DNA of 12,853 nucleotides, taken from NCBI GenBank assembly GCA_026398835.1, contig JAPLSD010000822.1:1-12853 (forward strand), written 5' to 3'. The DNA is from Pseudomonas sp. (GTDB lineage Bacteria > Pseudomonadota > Gammaproteobacteria > Pseudomonadales > Pseudomonadaceae). Numbering within the stretch: the stretch's first letter is position 1; each line of letters starts with the position of its first letter. The notes under the pieces were generated by a model. The model worked only from the letters and a program-made list of their open reading frames with translations, was not told the DNA's origin and did not search any database. This document shows, piece by piece, positions 1 through 8,053 of this stretch. The translations under genes and the position numbers were made by a program.

Positions 1-33
1 ATGGATGTCGAGGCTTATTTGTTCGCGACTTGA
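1..33 (+). CDS. fleR: C-terminal end of probable FleR (sigma-54-dependent flagellar response regulator), partial
   Basis: Frame 1 is open from the window edge and stops at TGA 31-33, giving only ten residues (MDVEAYLFAT). I assign it to FleR mainly from context: in Pseudomonas the fleQ-fleS-fleR block lies directly upstream of fliE, and the tail resembles what I remember of FleR C-termini, just after the DNA-binding helix-turn-helix. A hairpin terminator starts 13 bases after the stop, as expected at an operon end. FleR is an NtrC-type activator of class III flagellar promoters such as that of fliK. The first ATG here is an internal Met, not a start. Frames 2 and 3 are also open over this short stretch, so the sequence alone does not settle the reading frame. 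Confidence 0.5.
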   Translation: MDVEAYLFAT

Positions 34-46
34 TTCGTTTGCAAGC

Positions 47-67
47 AAAAGCCAGGACCGGCTTTTT
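47..67 (+). terminator. Rho-independent terminator after the putative fleR end
   Basis: AAAAGCC (47-53) pairs with GGCTTTT (60-66) around the loop AGGACC, with a T run at 63-67. The stem is short, with three G-C pairs. It lies between the putative fleR stop and the sigma-54 promoter of fliE, so it would separate the two transcription units. Confidence 0.6.
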
Positions 68-87
68 GTTCGGAGTTGGCATGGAGC

Positions 88-103
88 TGGCACCCTTGTT
101 GCT
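88..103 (+). promoter_or_regulatory. Sigma-54 (RpoN) promoter of the fliE operon
   Basis: TGGCAC (88-93), five bases, then TTGCT (99-103) match the sigma-54 consensus TGGCAC-N5-TTGCW completely. The -24 GG is at 89-90 and the -12 GC at 101-102, which puts transcription start near 113-115, about 50 bases before fliE. In P. aeruginosa the fliE operon is a class II operon driven by RpoN with the activator FleQ. Confidence 0.9.
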
Positions 104-129
104 AACACCTCACTACCCGCTGCGTGAGT

Positions 130-143
130 GTCAAAAAATTGTG
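130..143 (+). promoter_or_regulatory. Possible FleQ-binding box in the fliE leader
   Basis: The 14-mer GTCAAAAAATTGTG agrees with the FleQ consensus GTCANTAAATTGAC, as I recall it, at 10 of 13 defined positions. The mismatches are at positions 6, 13 and 14. It lies downstream of the predicted transcription start. That arrangement is reported for some P. aeruginosa flagellar promoters, where FleQ binds in the leader rather than upstream. This is a consensus match only. Confidence 0.4.
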
Positions 144-164
144 GGTCGCCAGAGAGAGTAGACC

Positions 165-494
165 ATGAGCCAAGGTATTGAATTTAATCGATTGATGTTG
201 GACATGCGTTCCATGCAGATGGATGCCATGGCTCAACCTAAATCGGCTGTTGCAGTGCCGGAAATGGGCGGCAGCAGTTTCTCCGACATGCTCGGGCAGG
301 CCGTCAACAAGGTCAACGACACTCAGCAGGCATCGAACCAGTTATCCAGCGCTTTCGAAATCGGCAAGAGCGGTGTCGACTTGACGGATGTGATGATTTC
401 CTCGCAGAAGGCCAGCGTCTCTTTCCAGGCGTTGACCCAGGTGCGTAACAAGCTGGTTCAGGCGTACCAAGACATCATGCAGATGCCAGTTTAA
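165..494 (+). CDS. fliE: FliE, flagellar MS ring-rod junction protein
   Basis: The 109-residue product has the usual FliE size. FliE is a small exported protein that joins the FliF MS ring to the proximal rod and is among the first substrates of the flagellar export apparatus. The N-terminus ([18 protein letters not shown]) is helical and Met-rich. The conserved C-terminal half carries the family pattern around [14 protein letters not shown] (about 39-52), then [18 protein letters not shown] and [17 protein letters not shown]. There is no cleavable signal peptide, as expected for a flagellar export substrate. A purine-rich GAGAGAG ribosome site precedes ATG 165. It is the first gene after the sigma-54 promoter at 88-103, and fliF follows after 14 bases. 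Confidence 0.96.
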   Translation: MSQGIEFNRLMLDMRSMQMDAMAQPKSAVAVPEMGGSSFSDMLGQAVNKVNDTQQASNQLSSAFEIGKSGVDLTDVMISSQKASVSFQALTQVRNKLVQAYQDIMQMPV

Positions 495-508
495 GGAAGA
501 ATTGAGTC

Positions 509-2290
509 ATGGCAGAAGCAGTCGCCAATAACCTTCCGGCCAAGACCACCCCAACAGACGGTAAACCGCCGCTGTTCGGTTTGTCTTTTCTGGAAAACCT
601 CTCCGAGATGACCATGTTGCGTCAGGTTGGCCTTATGGTCGGTCTGGCAGCGAGCGTGGCGATTGGTTTTGCCGTGGTGTTGTGGTCCCAACAGCCCGAT
701 TACCGGCCGCTGTACGGCAGCCTTGCCGGTATGGACGCCAAGCAGGTCATGGATACCCTGGCCTCTGCAGACATCCCTTACACCGTTGAGCCTAACTCCG
801 GTGCCTTGCTGGTCAAGGCTGATGATTTACCACGGGCGCGACTCAAACTTGCCGCTGCCGGTGTGACTCCACGCGACGGCAATATCGGTTTTGAAATCCT
901 CGACAAGGACCAGGGCCTGGGGACCAGCCAATTCATGGAAGCGACCCGTTATCGTCGCGGCCTTGAAGGCGAATTGGCGCGGACCATTTCCAGCCTGAAC
1001 AACGTCAAGGGTGCCCGCGTGCACCTGGCGATTCCGAAAACTTCGGTCTTCGTGCGCGATGAGCGCAAGCCCAGTGCTTCGGTACTGGTTGAGCTGTATT
1101 CCGGTCGTTCTCTGGAACCGGGTCAGGTCGTGGCCATCATCAATCTGGTGGCGACCAGCGTTCCCGAATTGAGCAAGTCGCAGATCACCGTGGTCGATCA
1201 GAAGGGCACCTTGCTCTCGGACCAGGCGGAAAACTCCGAACTGACCATGGCCGGCAAGCAATTTGATTACAGCCGCCGCATGGAAAGCATGCTGACTCAG
1301 CGCGTGCACAATATTCTGCAGCCGGTGCTGGGCAGCGACCGCTATAAAGCCGAAGTGTCTGCTGACGTGGACTTCAGTGCCGTCGAATCGACTTCCGAAC
1401 AGTTCAACCCGGATCAACCGGCATTGCGCAGTGAGCAGTCGACTTCCGAACAACGCACCGCCAGCAATGGCCCGCAAGGCGTTCCGGGTGCCCTGAGCAA
1501 CCAGCCGCCTTCTCCGGCCTCCGCGCCGCAAACCACCGGTGGCGCTACCGCGTCCGCCGGTATGGTGCAGCCAGGTCAGCCACTGCTCGATGCCAACGGC
1601 CAGCAGATCATGGATCCGGCCACCGGTCAGCCGATGCTGGCGCCCTACCCGGCGGACAAGCGTCAACAATCCACCAAGAACTTCGAGCTTGATCGCTCCA
1701 TCAGCCACACCAAGCAGCAGCAGGGGCGTTTGAATCGCCTGTCGGTTGCGGTGGTGGTCGATGATCAGGTCAAGGTCAACGCGGCCAATGGCGAAACCAC
1801 TCGCGCGCCGTGGAGCGCCGATGAATTGGCGCGCTTCACTCGCCTGGTGCAGGACGCCGTCGGTTTCGACGCCAGCCGTGGTGACAGTGTCAGCGTGATC
1901 AACGTGCCATTCTCCGCTGAGCGCGGTGAAGTGATTGCCGAAATTCCGTTCTATTCCCAGCCATGGTTCTGGGACATCGTTAAGCAGATGCTCGGGGTGT
2001 TGTTCATCCTAGTGCTGGTATTCGGTGTGCTGCGTCCGGTGCTCAACAACATCACCGGCAAAGGCAAGCAACTGGCCGGCATTGGCAGCGACGTCGAGCT
2101 GGGCGGCATGGGCGGTCTGGATGGCGAACTGGCCAACGACCGCGTCAGCCTCGGTGGCCCGCAAAGCATCCTGCTGCCTAGTCCGAGCGAAGGCTATGAC
2201 GCACAGTTGAACGCAATCAAGAGTCTGGTGGCAGAAGATCCGGGTCGCGTGGCTCAGGTCGTGAAAGAGTGGATTAACGCAGATGAGTGA
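509..2290 (+). CDS. fliF: FliF, flagellar MS-ring protein
   Basis: FliF (593 residues, normal family length) forms the inner-membrane MS ring that houses the export gate and anchors FliG. One membrane segment lies at about 39-59 and the second at about 490-510, with the large ring-building domains between them in the periplasm. After the second segment comes a roughly 80-residue cytoplasmic tail that in the family binds FliG. A Pro/Gln/Ala/Gly-rich stretch at about 320-390 is low complexity, as in other FliF proteins. Just before it a 14-base direct repeat (1388-1401 and 1439-1452) encodes two STSEQ motifs. AAGGAAG (493-499), partly inside the fliE stop, is a good ribosome site for ATG 509. 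The last 8 bases overlap fliG, which suggests translational coupling. Confidence 0.98.
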   Translation: MAEAVANNLPAKTTPTDGKPPLFGLSFLENLSEMTMLRQVGLMVGLAASVAIGFAVVLWSQQPDYRPLYGSLAGMDAKQVMDTLASADIPYTVEPNSGALLVKADDLPRARLKLAAAGVTPRDGNIGFEILDKDQGLGTSQFMEATRYRRGLEGELARTISSLNNVKGARVHLAIPKTSVFVRDERKPSASVLVELYSGRSLEPGQVVAIINLVATSVPELSKSQITVVDQKGTLLSDQAENSELTMAGKQFDYSRRMESMLTQRVHNILQPVLGSDRYKAEVSADVDFSAVESTSEQFNPDQPALRSEQSTSEQRTASNGPQGVPGALSNQPPSPASAPQTTGGATASAGMVQPGQPLLDANGQQIMDPATGQPMLAPYPADKRQQSTKNFELDRSISHTKQQQGRLNRLSVAVVVDDQVKVNAANGETTRAPWSADELARFTRLVQDAVGFDASRGDSVSVINVPFSAERGEVIAEIPFYSQPWFWDIVKQMLGVLFILVLVFGVLRPVLNNITGKGKQLAGIGSDVELGGMGGLDGELANDRVSLGGPQSILLPSPSEGYDAQLNAIKSLVAEDPGRVAQVVKEWINADE

Positions 2291-3302
2291 TAACCGAGCT
2301 GTCGCCGCCAAACTTTCCCGGGTCGACAAAGCCGCGATTTTGCTGCTGTCCCTGGGTTCAACCGACGCCGCGCAGGTCCTGCGGCACATGGGACCCAAAG
2401 AGGTCCAGCGTGTCGGTGTGGCCATGGCGCAGATGGGCAATGTGCACCGCGAGCAGGTCGAGCAGGTAATGAGCGAGTTCGTCGACATCGTCGGCGATCA
2501 GACCAGCCTAGGCGTCGGTTCCGATGACTATGTACGCAAGATGCTCACTCAGGCGCTGGGCGAAGACAAAGCCAACGGCCTGATCGACCGGATCCTGCTG
2601 GGCGGCAACACCAGTGGTCTCGACAGTCTCAAGTGGATGGAGCCGCGTGCGGTGGCGGACGTGATTCGTTACGAGCACCCGCAAATCCAGGCCATCGTTG
2701 TGGCTTACCTGGATCCGGATCAGGCCGGTGAAGTCCTCGGCAACTTCGACCACAAGGTGCGGCTGGACATCATTTTGCGGGTTTCGTCGCTGAATACCGT
2801 GCAGCCGGCAGCCCTGAAAGAACTGAACCAGATTCTCGAGAAGCAATTCTCCGGCAACTCCAACGCTGCGCGCACCAATCTGGGTGGTATCAAGCGTGCA
2901 GCCGATATCATGAACTTCCTCGACAGTTCGATCGAAGGTCAGCTGATGGACTCGATCCGCGAAGTCGACGAAGACCTGTCCGGTCAGATCGAAGACCTCA
3001 TGTTCGTGTTCAACAACTTGTCCGATGTCGACGACCGCGGTATTCAGGCGTTGCTGCGCGAGGTCTCCTCGGACGTGTTGGTGCTGGCCCTCAAAGGCTC
3101 GGACGAAGGCGTCAAAGAGAAGATCTTCAAGAACATGTCCAAACGGGCGGCCGAACTGCTGCGCGACGACCTCGAGGCCAAGGGCCCGGTGCGCGTCAGC
3201 GATGTGGAAACCGCACAGAAAGAAATCCTCACCATTGCCCGCCGTATGGCCGAAGCCGGAGAAATCGTTCTCGGCGGAAAAGGCGGCGAGGAAATGATTT
3301 AA
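2283..3302 (+). CDS. fliG: FliG, rotor switch protein that contacts the stator
   Basis: FliG (339 residues) sits on the cytoplasmic face of the MS ring, binds FliM, and converts stator ion flow into torque. The N-terminal FliF-binding domain is about 1-100. The middle domain has the EHPQ motif at 131-134, and a Gly-Gly hinge is at 201-202. The C-terminal domain has MFVF at 240-243. The five charged residues known for torque in E. coli (K264, R281, D288, D289, R297) align with K271, R288, D295, D296 and R304 at a constant offset of 7, so the torque helix looks intact. ATG 2283 overlaps the fliF stop (ATGAGTGA), which points to coupled translation and near-equal production of the two ring proteins. 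fliH begins 3 bases after the stop. Confidence 0.98.
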   Translation: MSDNRAVAAKLSRVDKAAILLLSLGSTDAAQVLRHMGPKEVQRVGVAMAQMGNVHREQVEQVMSEFVDIVGDQTSLGVGSDDYVRKMLTQALGEDKANGLIDRILLGGNTSGLDSLKWMEPRAVADVIRYEHPQIQAIVVAYLDPDQAGEVLGNFDHKVRLDIILRVSSLNTVQPAALKELNQILEKQFSGNSNAARTNLGGIKRAADIMNFLDSSIEGQLMDSIREVDEDLSGQIEDLMFVFNNLSDVDDRGIQALLREVSSDVLVLALKGSDEGVKEKIFKNMSKRAAELLRDDLEAKGPVRVSDVETAQKEILTIARRMAEAGEIVLGGKGGEEMI

Positions 3303-3305
3303 GCG

Positions 3306-4115
3306 ATGTCTTCCAAAAATGATGAGTCCCCCAGCGATCTGATTCGCGCCCGAGACGTCGGTGGTTTCGACGTCTGGTCGCTGCCCAGTTTCGATCCGCA
3401 TCAGCCGGAGCCTGAGCCCGAGCCGGTAGAAGAACCGCCGGAGATGGAAGAAGTGCCGCTGGACGAAGTTCAGCCTCTGACCCTGGAAGAGCTCGAAAGC
3501 ATCCGCCAGGAGGCTTATAACGAAGGCTTCGCTACCGGCGAGAAAGAGGGCTTTCACAGCACGACGCTCAAGGTTCGCCAGGAAGCTGAAGTCGCGTTGA
3601 GTGCCAAGCTGGCCAGCCTTGAGCTGCTGATGGGCAACCTCTTCGAGCCCATTGCCGATCAGGATTCGCAGATCGAGAAATCCATGGTCGGGCTGGTCGA
3701 GCACATCACCCGTCAGGTGATTCAGCGCGAATTGGCCATCGACTCGACGCAGATCGAAAAAGTGATGCGCGAAGCGTTGAAGCTGCTGCCGCTGGACGCC
3801 GAGAACGTGCGTCTCTTTATCAATCCGCAGGATTTCGACCAGGTCAAAGCCCTGCGCGAACGTCATGAAGAAAAATGGCGGATTGTTGAAGACGCCGCGT
3901 TGTTGCCCGGTGGTTTGCGGGTTGAAACCGCCCACAGTCGCATCGATGCAACCATCGAAACCCGTATTACCCAAGTCATGGCCAAACTCTTCGATCAGTT
4001 GCACGAACAGGTTCTGCATCCGGCTGCGCCTGATCTGAGCGTCGAGTGTGCTGCTGTCGAACTTACTGTTGCCAAGAAGCCTCACGTCGAGCTGGACACT
4101 GCGGATGCGCCTTGA
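3306..4115 (+). CDS. fliH: FliH, regulator/stator of the flagellar export ATPase
   Basis: FliH (269 residues) dimerises, binds and restrains the ATPase FliI, and links it to the C ring and to FlhA. The N-terminus has a Trp in [10 protein letters not shown] (W24), comparable to the N-terminal Trps by which enterobacterial FliH contacts FlhA. An acidic proline-rich linker ([11 protein letters not shown], 35-45) follows. Next come [15 protein letters not shown] with small-residue spacing typical of the FliH coiled coil, and a C-terminal FliI-binding domain from about 100 to 245. ATG 3306 lies 3 bases after the fliG stop; there is no strong ribosome site in the gap, so coupling to fliG is likely. 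The 3' end overlaps the start of fliI by 11 bases. Confidence 0.94.
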   Translation: MSSKNDESPSDLIRARDVGGFDVWSLPSFDPHQPEPEPEPVEEPPEMEEVPLDEVQPLTLEELESIRQEAYNEGFATGEKEGFHSTTLKVRQEAEVALSAKLASLELLMGNLFEPIADQDSQIEKSMVGLVEHITRQVIQRELAIDSTQIEKVMREALKLLPLDAENVRLFINPQDFDQVKALRERHEEKWRIVEDAALLPGGLRVETAHSRIDATIETRITQVMAKLFDQLHEQVLHPAAPDLSVECAAVELTVAKKPHVELDTADAP

Positions 4116-5463
4116 GCGAACCAGTTTCGGCAAGCGCCTGAGCAGCTACGCCGACGCCACTGAGCTCGCGGGTCAGCCGATCCTTGAAGGGCGTTTGCTG
4201 CGCATGGTCGGCTTGACCCTCGAAGCTGAAGGCTTGCGCGCCGCCATGGGCAGTCGCTGCGTGGTGATCAACGACGACAGCTATCACCCAGTGCAGGTTG
4301 AGGCAGAAGTCATGGGCTTCTCCGGCAACAAAGTCTTTCTGATGCCGGTGGGCAGTGTCGCGGGAATTGCGCCGGGCGCGCGGGTCGTTCCGTTGGCTGA
4401 TACCGGTCGTTTGCCAATGGGCATGAGCATGCTCGGACGGGTGCTCGATGGGGCCGGGCGAGCGCTCGATGGCAAGGGTGGCATGAAAGCCGAAGACTGG
4501 GTGCCAATGGACGGGCCGACCATCAACCCGCTCAAGCGAAACCCCATCAGCCAACCGCTGGACGTTGGCATTCGCAGCATCAACGGGTTATTGACGGTTG
4601 GTCGTGGTCAGCGTCTCGGGCTGTTTGCCGGTACCGGCGTCGGCAAGAGTGTGCTGCTGGGCATGATGACCCGCTTTACCGAGGCCGACATCATTGTCGT
4701 CGGGCTGATCGGTGAGCGGGGTCGTGAAGTTAAAGAGTTCATCGAGCATATCCTTGGTGAAGAAGGCCTCAAGCGTTCGGTGGTGGTCGCGTCACCCGCC
4801 GATGACGCCCCATTGATGCGTCTGCGCGCGGCGATGTACTGCACGCGCATCGCCGAGTACTTTCGCGACAAGGGCAAGAATGTCCTGTTGCTGATGGATT
4901 CCCTGACCCGTTTCGCCCAGGCCCAGCGAGAAATCGCCCTGGCCATCGGTGAGCCGCCGGCGACCAAGGGGTATCCGCCTTCAGTGTTCGCCAAATTGCC
5001 GAAACTGGTGGAGCGCGCGGGTAACGCGGAGGCGGGCGGTGGTTCGATCACCGCGTTCTATACCGTGCTTTCGGAGGGCGACGACCAGCAGGATCCGATC
5101 GCCGACGCGGCGCGGGGCGTGCTTGACGGGCATATCGTGCTGTCGCGACGCCTGGCCGAGGAAGGTCACTACCCGGCCATCGACATCGAGGCGTCCATCA
5201 GTCGGGTCATGCCTTCGGTGGTCACTGCGGAACATATGAAGCGCGCGCAACATTTCAAGCAACTCTGGTCGCGTTACCAGCAAAGTCGCGACTTGATCAG
5301 CGTTGGCGCTTATGTACCTGGCGGTGACCGGGAAACCGACACGGCCATCGCCTTGCAACCGTCGATGGTCACTTATCTTCGCCAGGGCTTGAACGACAAC
5401 ATCAGCATGGGCGAGAGCGAGGCACATCTGGCGTCGGTGTTTGCTCCCGCGGCCGGCGGTTAA
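4105..5463 (+). CDS. fliI: FliI, flagellar type III export ATPase
   Basis: FliI hydrolyses ATP as a hexamer related to the F1 beta subunit and powers unfolding and delivery of export substrates with FliH and FliJ. I start it at ATG 4105 (452 residues, beginning [12 protein letters not shown]), the usual Pseudomonas N-terminus and length. An in-frame ATG at 4048 would add 19 unrelated residues encoded wholly within fliH. Visible motifs, numbered from 4105, are Walker A AGTGVGKS (175-182, with K181), the GERGRE loop with the catalytic Glu (E204), Walker B LLLMD ending at D265, and [15 protein letters not shown] after it. [17 protein letters not shown] (290-306) is also typical. The 11-base overlap with fliH suggests coupling. 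fliJ follows after 6 bases. Confidence 0.97.
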   Translation: MRLERTSFGKRLSSYADATELAGQPILEGRLLRMVGLTLEAEGLRAAMGSRCVVINDDSYHPVQVEAEVMGFSGNKVFLMPVGSVAGIAPGARVVPLADTGRLPMGMSMLGRVLDGAGRALDGKGGMKAEDWVPMDGPTINPLKRNPISQPLDVGIRSINGLLTVGRGQRLGLFAGTGVGKSVLLGMMTRFTEADIIVVGLIGERGREVKEFIEHILGEEGLKRSVVVASPADDAPLMRLRAAMYCTRIAEYFRDKGKNVLLLMDSLTRFAQAQREIALAIGEPPATKGYPPSVFAKLPKLVERAGNAEAGGGSITAFYTVLSEGDDQQDPIADAARGVLDGHIVLSRRLAEEGHYPAIDIEASISRVMPSVVTAEHMKRAQHFKQLWSRYQQSRDLISVGAYVPGGDRETDTAIALQPSMVTYLRQGLNDNISMGESEAHLASVFAPAAGG

Positions 5464-5469
5464 GTCGCC

Positions 5470-5919
5470 ATGGCCCAGAGTCGCGCGGCGCGCCTGGCGC
5501 CAGTGGTCAACATGGCCGAAAGCGCCGAGCGCACTGCCGCCCAGCGTCTGGGACACTTTCAGGGGCAGGTCCGCCTGGCGGAAAGCAAGCTCGGCGATCT
5601 GGAGCGCTTTCGTGCCGAATATCAGCAGCAATGGATCGACCGTGGCAGTCACGGGGTGTCCGGGCAATGGCTGATGAATTACCAGCACTTCCTCAATCAA
5701 CTGGAAACCGCCGTCGGCCAACAGCGGCAAAGCCTTGCCTGGCACCAGAACAACCTCAACAAGGCGCGAGAAACCTGGCAGCAGGCGTATGCTCGAGTCG
5801 AGGGGTTGCGCAAGCTGGTCCAGCGCTATATCGATGAGGCGCGCCAACTCGAAGACAAGCGCGAGCAGAAGCTATTGGATGAGTTGTCTCAGCGCTTGCC
5901 GCGTCAGGATCAGTATTGA
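5470..5919 (+). CDS. fliJ: FliJ, central stalk of the flagellar export ATPase and chaperone-escort protein
   Basis: The product has 149 residues, about the size of Pseudomonas FliJ, and is almost entirely predicted helix rich in Gln, Arg and Glu. This fits the two-stranded antiparallel coiled coil of the family. FliJ inserts into the FliI hexamer, resembling the gamma subunit of F1, and recycles export chaperones. Recognition rests on the coiled-coil character, phrases such as ESAERTAAQRLG and VEGLRKLVQRYIDEA, and the position directly after fliI. The 6-base gap has only a weak GGCGG-like ribosome site, so reinitiation from fliI is plausible. It ends the fliEFGHIJ group. No convincing terminator follows, so transcription may continue into hsbA. 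Confidence 0.93.
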   Translation: MAQSRAARLAPVVNMAESAERTAAQRLGHFQGQVRLAESKLGDLERFRAEYQQQWIDRGSHGVSGQWLMNYQHFLNQLETAVGQQRQSLAWHQNNLNKARETWQQAYARVEGLRKLVQRYIDEARQLEDKREQKLLDELSQRLPRQDQY

Positions 5920-6005
5920 TCTTATATTTCCGGTTTTGCCGGTTGCCCATGGGCGTGCAGGGTGCTAAACCTTGTACACGATGCCAATGACAAGGAAGCA
6001 TTATC

Positions 6006-6311
6006 ATGTCGGTTGTCTCTGAAGTATCACCGGACGGGCAAAAGCTGACGATCTCGATCACGGGACGTTTTGATTTCGGCAAGCATCAGGAATTTCGCGA
6101 CTCCTACGAGCACCTCAACCAGACGCCAAGTGCGATTGTGGTCGACTTGAAGAACGCGACCTACCTCGACAGCTCGGCGCTGGGCATGCTGCTGTTGCTG
6201 CGTGATCATGCCGGCGGAGATAACTCCGACGTGCGAGTGATCAACGGTAGCTCGGACGTTCGCAAGATTCTCGCCATCTCCAATTTCGACAAGCTCTTCG
6301 ACATCAGTTGA
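6006..6311 (+). CDS. hsbA: HsbA-type STAS anti-sigma factor antagonist
   Basis: This 101-residue protein is a single STAS domain of the SpoIIAA/RsbV class. The core strand and loop VVDLKNATYLDSSALGMLLLL contains the phosphorylatable serine after an Asp (D55, S56). S56 has the same number as the site reported for P. aeruginosa HsbA. In that species HsbA is phosphorylated and dephosphorylated by HsbR. The unphosphorylated form binds the anti-sigma factor FlgM and favours FliA activity and swimming; the phosphorylated form works with the diguanylate cyclase HsbD. The transfer of function to this organism is inferred. AAGGAAG (5992-5998) is a good ribosome site 7 bases before ATG 6006. The 86-base gap after fliJ has no clear promoter. 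The stop overlaps a possible TTG start of hsbR. Confidence 0.9.
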   Translation: MSVVSEVSPDGQKLTISITGRFDFGKHQEFRDSYEHLNQTPSAIVVDLKNATYLDSSALGMLLLLRDHAGGDNSDVRVINGSSDVRKILAISNFDKLFDIS

Positions 6312-6316
6312 TCGGC

Positions 6317-8023
6317 ATGCAGTCGGTGTCCGAACCGCTGACGGTGTTGATCGCCGAAGACAGTGCAGCCGATCGCATGCTGCTGTCGACTATCGTCCGT
6401 CGCCAGGGCCATGAAGTGCTGACTGCCAGCAACGGTGCCGAAGCGGTGGCGCTGTTCGAGCGCCAGCGCCCACAACTGGTGTTGATGGACGCCATGATGC
6501 CGGTCATGGACGGTTTCGAGGCAGCGCGGCAGATCAAGCAATTGGCTGGCGAAACCCTGGTGCCGCTCATCTTTCTGACGTCCCTGACCGAAAGCGAAGC
6601 CCTGGCTCGCTGCCTGGAAGCAGGCGGCGACGACTTTCTGGCAAAGCCCTATAACCAGGTGATCCTGGCGGCCAAGATCAAGGCGATGGACCGTTTGCGC
6701 CGTTTGCAGGCAACAGTCCTGCAACAGCGCGACCAGATTGCCAGGCATCATGACTACTTGCTCAGCGAGCAGCGGGTCGCCAAGGCGGTATTTGACAAGG
6801 TGGCGCATTCCGGCTGCCTGAAAGCGCCGAATATCCGCTACCTGCAATCGCCTTATGCGTTATTCAACGGCGACTTGCTGCTGGCGGCGTTTACCCCCTC
6901 TGGCGAAATGCACATTCTACTGGGTGACTTCACCGGTCACGGTTTACCGGCAGCGGTGGGGGCCATGCCGTTGGCGGAAGTCTTCTATGGCATGACGGCC
7001 AAGGGCTATGGCCTGTCGGAAACCCTGCGCGAGATGAATGCCAAGCTCAAGCGCATCCTGCCCGTCGATATGTTTTGCTGCGCGACCCTGCTTTGCCTGA
7101 GCTTTCAGCGCCGGGCAGTCGAGGTCTGGAATGGCGGGATGCCGGATGGCTATTTGCATAGCATCGCAACGGGTGAACGTACGCCGCTGGTGTCGCGGCA
7201 TTTACCCTTGGGTGTGTTGAGTGCGCAAGCCTTCGATGACCGGACCGAAGTTTTCCCTATGGCGCTTGGAGACCGGATCTTTTTGCTGTCGGATGGGGTG
7301 ATCGATACCTGTGACGCCAATGAGCAATTATTTGGTGTTGAGCGATTAGAGCGGGTATTTGCTGCCAATCAACATCCTGCCAAGCTGTTCGAGGAGATCG
7401 GGCAAGCACTGAAGGATTTTCGCGGTGAGGCGCGCGACGATGTCAGCATGGTCGAGGTGAGCTTGCTGGAGTCGGCACAGCTCAATCCTCCAACGATGGT
7501 TTACTCCGACAGTGGCCAGTCCAGTCCTCTGGATTGGTCAGTGAGTTTCGAGTTCCGCGCGGCCACGCTCAAGCGTTACAACCCCCTGCCATATTTGCTG
7601 CAGTTGTTGCTTGAAGTGCATGGTCTGCGGGCGCAAAGCGGAGCGCTCTACAGTGTGATGGCCGAGCTTTATTCCAATGCCCTGGAGCACGGCGTGCTGG
7701 GGCTGGATTCAAGCCTCAAGCTCGATGCCCGGGGCTTTGCGCAGTTCTACCAGCAACGCAACGCGCGCCTGACCGAGCTTGAAGACGGCTACGTGCGGGT
7801 GCATTTACACGTAGAGCCACGAGGCGAGGGCGGATGCCTGGTGGTTCGGGTGGAGGACAGTGGTGCAGGCTTTGATGTGCAGCGAGTGATGGCCAGGCCC
7901 ATCGATACCGACAAATTGTCCGGGCGTGGCGTCAGCCTGATTCGTCAGTTGAGCCGCAGTGCCAGTTGGTCCGACGATGGTCGCAGTGCCCGCGTGGAAT
8001 TTTCCTGGGAGGCTCTGGCATAA
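6317..8023 (+). CDS. hsbR: HsbR-type response regulator with PP2C phosphatase and anti-sigma kinase domains
   Basis: Numbered from ATG 6317 (568 residues), the domains are as follows. A receiver spans about 8-125, with acidic pair E14/D15, phospho-acceptor D58, T88 and K110. A helical linker spans about 118-165. A SpoIIE/PP2C-like phosphatase spans about 180-385, with metal-binding motifs GDFTGHG (203-209), LLSDGVID (324-330) and RDDVS (373-377). A RsbW-like HATPase spans about 405-568, with N-box ELYSNALEHG (N454), G1 EDSGAGF (513-519) and G2 GRGVSLI (536-542). All catalytic motifs look intact. In P. aeruginosa HptB phosphorylates the receiver, which switches HsbR between kinase and phosphatase action on HsbA. 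A TTG at 6308, overlapping the hsbA stop as TTGA, is an alternative start adding 3 residues. Neither start has a strong ribosome site. Confidence 0.92.
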   Translation: MQSVSEPLTVLIAEDSAADRMLLSTIVRRQGHEVLTASNGAEAVALFERQRPQLVLMDAMMPVMDGFEAARQIKQLAGETLVPLIFLTSLTESEALARCLEAGGDDFLAKPYNQVILAAKIKAMDRLRRLQATVLQQRDQIARHHDYLLSEQRVAKAVFDKVAHSGCLKAPNIRYLQSPYALFNGDLLLAAFTPSGEMHILLGDFTGHGLPAAVGAMPLAEVFYGMTAKGYGLSETLREMNAKLKRILPVDMFCCATLLCLSFQRRAVEVWNGGMPDGYLHSIATGERTPLVSRHLPLGVLSAQAFDDRTEVFPMALGDRIFLLSDGVIDTCDANEQLFGVERLERVFAANQHPAKLFEEIGQALKDFRGEARDDVSMVEVSLLESAQLNPPTMVYSDSGQSSPLDWSVSFEFRAATLKRYNPLPYLLQLLLEVHGLRAQSGALYSVMAELYSNALEHGVLGLDSSLKLDARGFAQFYQQRNARLTELEDGYVRVHLHVEPRGEGGCLVVRVEDSGAGFDVQRVMARPIDTDKLSGRGVSLIRQLSRSASWSDDGRSARVEFSWEALA

Positions 8024-8053
8024 TCCGCAAATTCTTGATCAGGGAGCGAACAA

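Noticed and set aside
827..1708. 293-codon open frame on the - strand inside fliF
   Set aside because: It is fully contained opposite the conserved fliF frame and resembles no family; a codon-bias shadow.
2508..4133. 541-codon open frame on the - strand across fliG and fliH
   Set aside because: It lies opposite two well-recognised genes whose high GC at third positions keeps antisense frames open. The translation shows no recognisable domain, and no promoter or spacing supports it.
5945..5954. 10-base palindrome GCCCATGGGC in the fliJ-hsbA gap
   Set aside because: It is short, has no T run, and resembles no known operator. It can occur by chance in GC-rich DNA.
5964..5985. Possible sigma-28 (FliA) promoter before hsbA: TAAA followed by GCCAATGA
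   Set aside because: The spacing from TAAA to GCC is 13 bases rather than about 15, and the -10 part differs from GCCGATAA, so the match is too weak to list.
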